DNA from: Impatiens glandulifera
Taxonomy: Eukaryota; Streptophyta; Magnoliopsida; Ericales; Balsaminaceae
Length of the DNA: 64,000 bases
Direction: 5' to 3'
Assembly (NCBI RefSeq): GCF_907164915.1
Contig: NC_061869.1
Span: 46,125,771 to 46,189,770, forward strand
Shown here: positions 20,744 to 31,436 of the stretch, piece after piece
How positions within the stretch are numbered: the stretch's first letter is position 1
How the letters are laid out: each line of letters starts with the position of its first letter
Notes under the pieces: generated by a model
The model's database searches: none
What the model was told of the DNA's origin: nothing
The model's input: the letters and a program-made list of their open reading frames with translations, nothing else
Program-made: the position numbers and the translations under genes

Positions 20744-20863
20744 GGATATTCCTGCATGATTTTGAAAACTTTCAATCTCTCGAAATCTCTAAGAACCCTA
20801 GTTTTCTTGCATTTCTCTCACTAAAACTCTCTGAAATATCGTATCGATTCACATTCTCTCAAA

Positions 20864-21959
20864 ATGGTGAAGAAAATCACGCTTGGTCATTGTACGTTGC
20901 AGGTGGACTTTCCATCGGTGTTCTCCTATGATCAACCGGAGGTGGTGAAGATGTTCCAAACCCTAGAATATTCTGGGTTGAGGAAGTATCTGGGTGGACC
21001 GTTCATCTTCTATGAAGATGAAGTTCGCGAGTTTTTCAAAACGGCGGTTATGGTGGATGATTCCATCGTAGCAACCGTTAATGGTAAAGAGATCTCATTT
21101 GATAAAGCGGTGTATGCGGAGTTCTTTGAACTTCCAATGGAGGGTCATCTGTTCGATTTGGTGCTCTCTTCTGAAGTCATGGAGGAAATGAAATCTTCAT
21201 TCTCTGCTGATGGTTCCAAAATCCATGTTAATGGATATAAGAAGGTATTCAAGCCTCATTTTATTCTCTTAAACGACGTTGTGGCGAAGGCGCTGCAAGG
21301 GAAGTACGGATCGTTCAACCTCTATAGTCAAGACTGTTTTGACTATATGTGCCCCATTTCCAAATGAATCCAAGTGAAACTGGGGTCATACCCTGTTCCA
21401 GAATCTGTGTTACTCCATCTGCCAGAGTAACAAGGGGAGTATCCCATATGCGGCTCAACTGAGCCACTTGTTGAAGTTTCTTGGGATTCCTGTCGGCGAA
21501 CCGGCACAGATCAACTCTGCAAGAGTTTTCACAGCGTCTACGGTTGCCAGCACTCTGATCAGAGTGAAGAACAACCTAGAGTCTGCTTCTGGAGCCTCTA
21601 GTTTTCAGACTGGTGGAAGGCCTTCCACTCGATCGAAGCCCTCTGCTTCTGTTATGTCAACAGGGGCAAAGAGAACCAAAACCGTGAATGAATCGGAGGC
21701 CAGTTTCTCCAGCATGAAGAGTCCAAGTCAGAAGGACACGGAATCTGTCGATTCAAGGGTAAAGCAAGGTTCAGGCGTACTTGCTGCAACCCCGATGACA
21801 TCATTATCCACTCCCTCATCTTTCCTGAGGAAACCTTCGAGGTCTTGTGCCTCAAAGGAGAAGAATACGGTTGACATAACACAATCGACGGCACGATCGA
21901 CACGAACGACACGATCGCCACAAACGACACAATTTGTAAAAATGGCACGATTGACATAG
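20864..21959 (+). pseudogene. Copia-2 accessory ORF (same domain as copia-1 ORFs A-C)
   Basis: The first 167 codons (20864-21367) align along their length with copia-1 ORFs B and C: L-Q-V-D-F-P-S-V, L-E-Y-S-G-L-R-K-Y-L-G-G-P-F-I-F, V-R-E-F-F, V-A-T-V-N-G-K-E, F-F-E-L-P-M-E-G, then L-L-N-D-V-V-A-K-A-L. A frameshift near 21330-21350 and a TGA follow. The family continues in another frame (N-W-G-x-T-L-F, A-A-Q-L-S-H-L-L-K-F-L-G) into 21468-21959, a Ser/Thr-rich tail with G-E-P-A-Q-I-N. Function unknown; dead copy. Confidence 0.75.
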
Positions 21960-22130
21960 CCACAAAATCCCCTGTTTCGCAAGCGCTACTAGGTTTTCAA
22001 TCGTACAGATCACGCTTCGTTGTATTCGCCGCGGCACGAGTGACACAGTCAATACCGCACAATCGAAGTCAAGATCGGCACAAACGACACGATCGCCACG
22101 AACGGAACGATCGGTATTGTCGCGAAAACC
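21880..22130. repeat. ACGACACGATCGCC-type short repeats
   Basis: Variants of ACACGATCG and CACAAACGACACGATCGCCA recur about eight times in two clusters (21885-21960 and 22060-22120). CpG-rich relative to its surroundings. No coding or RNA gene recognised. Confidence 0.65.
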
Positions 22131-22199
22131 CCAGTTGGATCATTCACAAGCGCCACTAGGGTTTCAACCGTTCTAATCGCGCATCGCGATAAACGCCGT

Positions 22200-24640
22200 T
22201 GTTTGAATCTGGCTGCTTTTGCCATTTCAAATCAGGAAACATGAAAGCTTCCGCAATAGGGATTTTTTCTTCTTTGTCAACCTTTGGCTTAAGCCTAACC
22301 AATTCTCTTAAACAGGCACCTAAGGTATCGAATTCCTACTCCACTCACCCAAAGAAAGTCCAGGATGCAGATAACCAACATGAAGGAAATAGGGGCACAT
22401 ACCCTATTACGTCTCATTAAAACAAAGACACTCTAGCTAAAGAAGGAAAATATGGCACTCCTGAATTCGTGAGCAAAAGCATAAATGTCAACTTTGAAAA
22501 AGCTCCAGGTATGCCTTCTTCCACTATAGCATTCGATAATTTTGTTAAGATAAATATCAACGGAGATAAGAGTAAAAATGAAATACATACTGATTGCCCA
22601 AATAAACAAACTTTTTCAAATGAATTTGTTGCTGATTTTTTTTGGAATCAGAATAAATCTAATAAAACTGGTAAGTCATAGAGGAAAAAAGGAAAAAAAA
22701 ATAAAATAGAGGCGACCAGCAAGAAGAAGAAAATTACAAAGGAACAAAAGGAAAATAGTGTTGGTCTAGAAGAAATCAGGGTTAGAAACAAATGTTAGAA
22801 TAATGCAGTAAACTAGAAAGTAGGGGAAACAGGAGAAACCGAATAGAAGGCAAAAGGCAAATGGAGGGTTGATTTTAATGAGAGGGAAAACTTCAAAGGG
22901 CTGAGAAACCAAATTTTAAGGATGCTGATGCAAGCTAAGAATGGAGAAATGATTCTCAACAAAGAAAGGGCTCAACAAATCACTATTTAGGTAAACCAGC
23001 ACTACCTCCAAGATTGGAACCTTCTAAAAAAGAGGAGTATGACATTATTGTTAGTTGGTCTATCAAGACAATGAAAGAGTTGACAAAATGTACCAAGACA
23101 AAGGTTTATACTTTGAAGAAGAACCCAAATTGTCAGGTTGATCAAGTCTGAAAGAAGAATCCAGACACAAAGTAGGGTCAAAACTTAGCAAAAGAAAGTG
23201 AAAACAAAATCCCAAAAAATGGATAGATTTTCCTGGGTGCGTTCAAAGAAACGGTGGAAAAACTCGAAAATCCCTTTGAGTTCAAGCTACCATCAGACGT
23301 GGAAGAAAAATGCGTTCGATTATGGGAACAAGTGATAGTGGGTAATTATATTAGGAAAGAATCTGCCACTTTTGATGCCACCAAGGAAGAACTCATGAAG
23401 TAATGGGGAAAAAAGTCTAATGAAGGTCACCTCTAATAGTCACGACATGTATTTCCTGAAATTCAATCAAGAGGCTAATCTTGAGAAAATTTTAGAGTTG
23501 GGACATACACACGTGGGGAAAGAATGCATGAAGCTCGAAAATGGAAAGAGGGTACAAGCTATGACAATATTCCAAAAGAAATAGTATAAATCTGGTTCAA
23601 GTTGCGAAATATTCCTCCCCACATGTACAACGCGGAAGCTTAAGCCATTTTGCTAGCCTTCTAGGAAACCCGCTTTACATGGACAAAATCACTAAGGAAA
23701 ACGAAAATCTCACATATGCTAGGATGAGCGTTGAAGTTCAACCCAGAAGCGTTCTCCCCAACAAAATTACAGTGGTAAATCGAAAGGGAAATGCTACCAA
23801 GATGGGCATATACTATTAATGGCGACCGTACAGATGCGTGAACTGCAATACCTCTAAACATTCTATAATGAGATGCCCTAAATTAATGGACAACCATAAA
23901 GCAAACCAGGAACAACAAATGCATAATGGAGAAGCCAATCAACAAAAGGTTCCTAGTACAAATGAAACAATTGTGGAAAAAACAACAAAAAAAAGCAATG
24001 CCAAAGGGAAAGATGTTCAGAATTCGGGTGAAGGAACAAAAGGAAATCAAACTCAAGAAGAGGGAAGTAAGAAAGAAAATGAAATTGATGTAACAGGGGA
24101 TTCTGAAGAAGATAAACCTAAATGTAAGGAAGAGGAAGATGCGGAAGATGAAAGCAAAGATACAATAGAGGAGAAGGAAACTAAAGTTGTTGATCCTCAA
24201 ACACAGAAAACTGAAGCAAAGAAAAGTAGTGACAAAAACCTTGAAATCCTAAAAAAGAATACATTTTACTATGTTAGTGCGAGTTCATATAGAGAAAGAT
24301 TAAACAATAAGAGCAGACAGACATCATTATCTGCTTCAATTCAATCTCCCTTCATGAAGAATGCGAGAAGATTGGGACGTGGAAGAAGGTAATATGGTCA
24401 AAATGCAGATATGGAGACAACATAAGTTGTGATATCTAGATTATAGTCTTTATTCATCTTAATCTGTGTTTTGTAATGTGATTTGACTGCCACAATTTAG
24501 AAACTTTTGGGTCTTTTGTTTGTCATCTTACAATCAAAACTAGGGTTTGTCTAGTTTTGATTATTGACCCCTCCCTCCCACTTTTGGGCTTTTTAATGAA
24601 ATGTTGTTAAACCGTTTTCCCAAAAAAATAAAACTTGGAA
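22200..24640 (+). pseudogene. LINE-type ORF1 remnant (DUF4283 plus CCHC)
   Basis: Several frames together read as the plant LINE ORF1 protein. A lysine-rich N-terminal region (22470-22790) is followed by the DUF4283 domain around 23250-23760: W-E-Q-V-I-V-G-N-Y, Y-F-L-K-F-N-Q-E-A-N-L, W-F-K-L-R-N-I-P, G-N-P-L-Y-M-D-K and Y-A-R-M-S-V-E-V. A CCHC knuckle (CVNCNTSKHSIMRC, near 23830-23875) and a charged C-terminal tail to 24392 complete it. Many stops and shifts. No endonuclease or RT follows: after 24392 comes an apparent 3' UTR with A-rich runs near 24625-24652. It is an ORF1-only or 3'-deleted copy. Boundaries approximate. Confidence 0.7.
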
Positions 24641-24942
24641 AAAAAAAGAAAGCTGAAGTAAACCTTCTATGTTTTCAATATTTCAATTTTACCTCAGTTT
24701 ATTTTTTTATCCAATTTTGGAATTAATCTTTCTAGAATGGCTTAGGGGTTTGTTTGTTTGAATATTTTTAATTCAAACTTTTTCACTATATAATTATACA
24801 AAAATATTTTATAAAAATACTAAATGTTCATATTTTTGTTTTATTTTAGCCCTCTCGTTATTAATGTTCTATCAAATACTTTATATTGTTAGTATTGTCT
24901 AAATCTAGAGACATCATATATATCCTATAACAACGGAATAAA
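24641..24942. other. AT-rich spacer before gypsy element
   Basis: About 300 bp of AT-rich sequence with no gene or repeat recognised. It was contiguous with 33338 onward before the gypsy insertion. Confidence 0.5.
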
Positions 24943-24947
24943 CGTAG
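24943..24947. other. Target-site duplication CGTAG, left copy (gypsy)
   Basis: CGTAG before the 5' LTR and again at 33333-33337 directly after the 3' LTR. Confidence 0.92.
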
Positions 24948-26757
24948 TGTCACACCCAAAGAACTCATTTCAGACCGAGTATCTTCGGTCCTGGCCAAAA
25001 CCAAGGACCGAGTCAAATCTATGTCAGGACCGAGGCAAATCTATGTCAGGACCGAGGCAAATCTGTGTCAGTGTTGAGGAAAATAGGTGGCAAGACCGAG
25101 TAAAATATGTATCAAGACCGAGGAAAATTTGAGTTAGGACCGAGGAAGTCTGACCAAGGATATTCTTGCCTTACTCATAATTCAGCCAACTCATACTTCT
25201 ACAAAACCATACTTATGCCACGCCATTCTTATTCAAACCCATACTTCTTCAAACCCATACTTTAGTCACCCATACTTCTGCCACCTCATGTCTATGTCAC
25301 CCCATGTCATGACAATCCCTTTATATATTAAAATATACAACCCATACTATGACCAGCTGATGACAAGCCTTTATAATAAACAATTATTTAACCCATGCTA
25401 TGACAAAGCCATGACAAACTCTTTCATAAGTAACTTGTCCAACCTATGCCTATGACAAGGCTATGACAATCCCTTTTCTTTATCAACTTGTTCAGCCCAT
25501 GCCTATGACAAAGCCATTACCAACATTTTTTTTATTAAAAAACTATTTAACCCAGGCTATGACAAGCTGATGACAAACCCTTTTCATTATAATATTATTC
25601 AACCCATGCCTATGACAAGCTGATGACCAACCCTTTTCATTATAATATTATTCATCCCAAGCTATGACCAGCAAGTGATCATCCTTTTTTCCTCAACCGA
25701 CCTTAGGATTCCTATATATATTACGCCCATTCATTCATTTTATCAATTTCCTCTTCCTCTTTACTAAGAAAACAGAAGGCATACTTTAGAAGTAAGATCA
25801 TAACATCTTTAGCAAGATCATACAAATTTATCAAGATCATCTAAGACAAGCAATATTTTCTCAACCCATCTTTAAAAACCCACACTAGTTTTTATAGTTC
25901 ATATATCTTCTATGATCTGTTTCATAAAGTATATTTTGTTTTCCAAAAGCATAATCTGTTTTCCAAATCTATGATCGGTTTTTCCCAAAGTATAATCTGT
26001 TTTTCCAAGGTATGATATGTTTTTATGGAAAACATAGTGAATAAAGATGTATATGATGATTATGGGAGGAAGGCTAGCCAACATGAGCTCTGGTAGTCCG
26101 ATTCGAAACTAATGGCTGCTTATTATGGGACTAACTTCTGAACATGAGCTATCAGAAGATCTACCCACACAAAATGTGTCTAACCAGGTTGTGGACTTTA
26201 GGGATAGACTCCGAAGAGTGCCCTCCAAATATGTGCTCAAAATGGATACCTCACCTTGAGGATCGACTCTCAAGGTCAAGGGTCAAATATGTTACTATTT
26301 CATCACTATGGGATATTATATTATAAACCAGCATATCAATAAAAGAATTTTTTAAATGCCTTTGATATACTCTTTATAAATGTTTGTTGGGTCTTTAGAC
26401 TCACTATGCTTGTGTGGTGTAAGTACCCAACAATAGATTTTTGTTGACATAATGAAGGGAGGCTTGGAGAGTGGGCAAGATGTAGGGGAAGTGTGTGTGT
26501 GTGTGGGAGGAGGTACAAATGAAGATCAATTACTTTTTAGGGTCTAGAACTTAAAGACCGAAGTTTTTATAACAATGGACCATATCTTAAATGTTTTTGA
26601 TGTAAAAGACTGTGTCTAGTTTTAAAAGACCGAATTTTTGTAGTACCACTTATATATATAACTTTTTCGCATATGTTTCTATTTTTCCGTTTATGTATGT
26701 AACATTTTAAAACATTCCTCACTCAGTTTAAGTAATTTAGGAGTCAAGAGTGTTACA
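24948..26757 (+). repeat. Gypsy 5' LTR
   Basis: 1.81 kb. The first 200 bp contain a GACCGAG(G/T)-based subrepeat (about seven occurrences), part of which is missing from the 3' LTR. Around 25325-25680 lies a degenerate tandem array of units of about 55-65 bp containing CCCATGCCTATGACAA and GCTGATGACAA, roughly seven units. Confidence 0.92.
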
Positions 26758-26759
26758 GT

Positions 26760-26772
26760 TGGTATCAGAGCA
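26760..26772 (+). other. Gypsy primer binding site (tRNA-Met)
   Basis: TGGTATCAGAGCA, two bases after the 5' LTR end. Confidence 0.9.
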
Positions 26773-26909
26773 ATGATTTCGAACCTTTGTACTTTCACAC
26801 ACATGCTCCTGCAATTGTAACTCCAATTACTCACCTTCAGGTTATTAAGTTGTTTTAAATAAACTATTAAACTGATAATAAGTTGTATAACTCTATTTCC
26901 ATTAGAATC

Positions 26910-28035
26910 ATGAGAAGAGGAACTAGAGCCAACGCATCTACACCATCAGATGAGACCGACCGCGACAACATTTTAATAGGCCTTGTTGATGAATTAAGGG
27001 ATCAAAACTGGATACAAAATGAGAAGATTAAGGACCAAAACCGAATCCAAAATGAACAAATGCACGAAATGTTCCAAGCTAATGAGACCAATAATAATAC
27101 AAACAATACCCACGATGGAGGTAGCCAACCACCAGCCTATAAGCAATTCATGGACTTTAAACCAACAGACTTTAGAGGAAGTACTGATCCAATGGTCGTT
27201 GAAGAGTGGATGCAGTCAATGGAGACAATTTTCGAGTTTATGCAATGCAACAACTCAGATAAAATCAGGTGTGAATCCTTTATGTTTAAAGACGACGCTA
27301 GAATCTGGTGGTAGGGAGCAAAATCCACCCTCGACCTTAATGCAGCAACATGGGCAGAGTTCAAGGCCGTATTCTATGACAAATATTTCACATTAAGAAC
27401 CAGAAATAAGCTGACCAGGGAGTTTTTAGAGATCCTCCAGGGGGATGCTAGTGTGGTCGAGTATGTAAAGAAGTTTGAAAGAGGCAAGTACTTTGCACCA
27501 ATGATTACTAGAAATACTGCCTTGGAGCTGAACCATTTCTTGGAGGGACTCAACGCAACAATTCACCGGGATGTCATGCTGAGTAACGCTTCATCTATGC
27601 GTGAAACCATAGACAATGCACTAATGGATGAGACAGACAGTCAAGACATTGTCAAATAGGCACAGGCCAAGAGGTCCAGCTATCAAGGGAGGGATTCTCA
27701 TGGGCCAGCGATGAAACGGTCCTATCAGCAAAACTTTAATCACAATGCTAACCACCAGCAACCAAGGAACACATATCAAGAGCGGTATCCTCAACACCCA
27801 TAACAACAGTAGCAACATCAAAAACATCAGCAACATCAACAACATCAGCAAAAGAGAATCCAACCTACTAGGCCAACTTTGTTGGCCAAATCTTCAGGTG
27901 TGCCAATCCCAAATTGTAATCATTGTGGGAAGATCCATATGGGTGAATGTATGCACGGATCTAATTTATGCTTTTTGTGCAAGAAGTGAGGGCACTATGC
28001 AAGGGACTGCACCCATAAAAAGGATGTAGTTCCAG
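26910..28035 (+). pseudogene. Gypsy Gag
   Basis: ATG at 26910 opens the gag frame. The retrotransposon gag domain is clear (F-R-G-S-T-D-P-M-V-V-E-E-W, F-M-F-K-D-D-A-R-I-W-W, then F-Y-D-K-Y-F, L-E-I-L-Q-G-D-A-S-V-V-E-Y), but TAG at 27312-27314 and 27657-27659 break it. A CAACATCAG-type glutamine tract (27805-27850) and a C-x2-C...G-H-Y-A-R-D-C knuckle follow, the latter with a stop inside. Structural protein of the particle; not translatable as one product. Confidence 0.88.
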
Positions 28036-30520
28036 GAAGAGCATTTGCAATGACACAAGAAGAGGCAGACTCGGATACCACCATAATTACAGGTAATCTA
28101 CTAATGGCTAATTCTTTAACCAATACTTTAATAGACAGGGGAGCAACTCATTCGTCTGTGTCTGCCTATTTTGTGCAAAGATCGGGTTTAGAACCTGATG
28201 AAAATAGGATTGCATATATAATTTCTCTACCATCAGGCCCTAACCTTAAAACTAATAATTTGGTAAGAGTTTGTGAAATCTAGATCCAAAATCACAAGAT
28301 GTTTGTGGAGATGTCTGGATTTGATGTTATTTTAGGAATGGACTGACTATCCCGTCATGAGGCCCAAATTAATTGTAAAGAGAAGACAGTTGCACTAATC
28401 GATCATGATGGGAAGGCCTTTCTATTCCAAGCTTAGCAGATGCCTCAGATAAAAGTTCCATGTGTGTTGGGTTTTGCTCATGCTATGTTAGATGGGCAGC
28501 AACCAAAAATGGAGGACATCTTGGTGGTGAGGGAGTATCCCAGCGTGTTTCCTGCTGATATTTCTGGGTTGCCACCAGTTAGAGAAGTGGAGTTCAACAT
28601 AATGTTGAAGGTTGGTAGTCTGCCAATCTCCAAAGCACCTTATCGTTTAACACCCATAAAAATGAAAAAAAAATGAAGGACCAACTGGATGATTATTTGA
28701 GAAAGGGCTTCATTCGCCCAAGTGTGTCACCTTGGAGAGCACCAATACTTCTTATGAAGAAGAAAGATGAGTCCAGATGTCTATGCATCGACTACCGTTA
28801 GCTGAATAAGGTAATTATCACAAACAAGTATCCTTTGCCAAGGATCGACGACCTATTCCACCAACTCAAAGGGGCTTCAGTCTTCTCCAAAATTGTTCTA
28901 AGATCCGGATATCATCAAATTCGTGTCAAGGATGAAGATATAAAGAAGACAGTATTCAGAACTCGCTATGGGCACTACGAATTCCTGGTGATGCCTTTCG
29001 GGTTGACAAATGCACTAACTGTATTTATGGAACTGATGAATAGGATCTTCCATCCCTATTTAAATCAGTTTGTGGTAATCTTCATTGATGATATCTTGAT
29101 TTACTCAAAAATAGAGGAAGAGAACCAACATCACTTGGCTTTAGTTTTGCAGGTTTATCTAAACATCATTTCTTTGCAAAATTAAGCAAGTGTGAGTTCT
29201 AGCTGAGTGAAATTGTATTCTTAGGCCACATTATTTCAGCAAGGGTATTGAGGTTGATCCAGATAAAGTTGAAGTAGTGAAGCACTGGGCAACACGAGCA
29301 AGTGTGACTGAAATTAGATGTTTTTTGGGTCTAGCTGACTATTACAGAAGGTTCAATAAGGGATTCTCCAAAATTGCTCTAACCCTTACAACGTTGACAC
29401 GCGAAGATGAAATGTTTGTGTGGACCGATCAATGTGCCAACAGCTTTGAAGAGTTGAAGAGAAGTTTGATAAGTTCCCCTGTTCTTACAATTCCAGCTGA
29501 GGTAGGCAACTTTATTGTGTGCACAAATGCTTCCAAAAATGGCTTAGGTGCTGTGCTCATGCAGAATAGGAAGGTAGTGGCTTATGCATCCAAAAAAATG
29601 AAGATCCATGAGAGGAATTACCCCACTCACGACCTGGAGTTAGAAGCTGTGGTGTTTGCCTTGAAGATATTGCGCCACTATCTCTATGGGGAAATGTGTC
29701 AAATGTTCATCGATCATCAAAGTCTAAAATACTTGTTCACCCAGAAAGAGCTCAACATGAGGCAAAGGCGATGGCTGGAGCTAGTAAAAGACTATGATTG
29801 CAAAATCATTTATCAACTAGGGAAGGCCAACGTTGTAGCAGATGCACTTAGCCAAAAATCAAGCACCCTAAATCAACTTATTGCTCTGCCAAACCTAATT
29901 TTTGAATTCGAGAAGCTGCACTTGGTGGTTATACAGCAGCAAGAACGCATCTTGTCAACCTTATCAATTGTTCCAGACCTGCTAAAAAGAATCCGATTGG
30001 GTCAGGCTCAAGATCCCCAATTGACCACATGGAGGCAAAAAGACGAGAAGAAAGGTACTTCATTGTATTCAACCAAAAATAATTTGGTGTATCATAAAGA
30101 CAGGCTGTGGGTACCATCTATGGATTCTTTGAGACAAGAAGTAATGGCAGAGGCACATTCAACACCCTACTCAGTTCATCCAGGCAGCACAAAAATGTTC
30201 AAAGATCTACAAATGCTATATTGGTGGCCAGGAATGAAGAAGGACATCATGAAGTTTGTAAGTAAATGCCTAACCTGCCAGCAAGTCAAGGTTGAGCACC
30301 AAAGGCCTTCTGGGCTGTTATGCCCTTTGTCAATTCCGATTTGGAAATGGGAAGACATTGCTATGGACTTTGTAGTCGGTTTTCTCCAAACCCTACGAAA
30401 GATGAATGCCATATGGGTCATAGTAGACCGCCTCACCAAGTTTGCTCATTTCCTACCAATTCGAACAACCTTTTCAATGACTCAATATGCGGAGCTATAC
30501 CTGCAAGAGATAGTTTGACT
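28036..30520 (+). pseudogene. Gypsy protease, reverse transcriptase and RNase H
   Basis: The protease region has L-I-D-R-G-A-T-H-S (the family active site is D-S/T-G-A; here Arg replaces that Ser/Thr). RT runs from about 28440: [34 protein letters not shown], and the catalytic [10 protein letters not shown] frameshift in an A-run at 28666-28676 and stops at 28798-28800 and near 29185 interrupt it. RNase H starts at 29505 with [10 protein letters not shown], where the normal catalytic Asp is Asn, then Y-A-S-K-K-M and D-H-Q-S-L-K-Y-L. The integrase zinc-binding region (H-P-G-S-T-K-M ... C-L-T-C-Q-Q-V-K) begins before 30300. Confidence 0.9.
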
Positions 30521-31401
30521 ACATGGCATACCAGCAAGGATAGTATTGTAACGAGACCCACGTTTTACTTCACATTTTTGGGAAAGTCTTCACAAGGGTC
30601 TAGTAACGAAGTTGTCCTTCAGTACTGCATTTCATCCTCAAACCGATGGCCAATCCGAATGTGTGATCCAAACTCTTGAAGACCTGCTACGGGATGTCTT
30701 ATTGACTTTGGAGGCAATTGGAAACCAATGCCGCCTTTCATTGAATTCACATACAACAATAGCTTTTAGACTTCTATTGGAATGGAGCCCTTTAAATCCT
30801 TGTACGGGAAGAAGTGCAGGACTCCACTACACTGGGATGAAGTAGGCAAGAGAGTTGTTCTTGGGCCAGAAATCGTAACCAACATTATGGAACTGGTGGG
30901 AAAAATCAGGGAGAGGCTGCTCAAAGCATACAAAAAAGCTATGCTGACAATAAATTCTGAGATCTAACTTTCAGTAGGGGCGACCACGTTTTCTTGAAAG
31001 CTTCCCCTTGCAAAGGTATCATTAGATTTGGAAAGAAGGGAAATTTGAACCTAAGGTACATCGGCCACTTTGAAATTCTAGAGAAAATATGTGAAGTTGC
31101 TTATAAACTTGCCCTACCCCCAAATCTTGATACAGTTCACAATGTTTTTCATGTTTCCAACCTGAGGAAGTCTATTCAAAATCCGACCCATATCATCCAT
31201 CATGATGTAATGCAGTGGACACCAGACTTGGCTTATGAAGAGGTTCCAACTGAACTAATTTCCAAGCAGATTAGAAGGCTACGAAATAAAGAAATTAGCA
31301 TGGTGAAGGTTCTCTGGAGCAACCATTTCACAAGTGAAGCAACTTGGGAAGTAGAGGAAGAGATGCAAAAGAGGTATCCCAGTTTATTCGGCACGTTTTA
31401 A
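30130..31401 (+). pseudogene. Gypsy integrase and chromodomain
   Basis: The HHCC finger and core follow RNase H directly: [17 protein letters not shown], then R-D-P-R-F-T-S-H-F-W with a stop just before it, and T-A-F-H-P-Q-T-D-G-Q-S-E. Frame changes at about 30520-30610 and 30780. The last intact stretch, 30994-31401, has the GPY/F-like L-R-Y-I-G-H-F-E-I-L and the chromodomain (L-R-N-K-E-I-S-M-V-K-V-L-W ... A-T-W-E-V-E-E-E-M), which in chromoviruses directs integration to heterochromatin. It ends 35 bases before the 3' LTR. Confidence 0.88.
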
Positions 31402-31436
31402 TTTCGAGGTCGAAATTTCTTAAAGTAGGGTCGAGT

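Larger units (their letters stand above)
18265..22200 (+). mobile_element. Copia-2: gag-plus-accessory remnant without pol
   Basis: Sequence of the same lineage as copia-1. It begins abruptly inside gag (18265-18280), directly next to the 5' exon of the Ulp1 gene. It passes from gag into a non-coding region, then a TATA box and one accessory-domain ORF. No protease, integrase, RT or RNase H sequence lies between 19890 and 20863. No LTR was recognised on either side, so both ends are approximate. It is either a pol-deleted (non-autonomous) copy or a decayed fragment. Confidence 0.7.
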
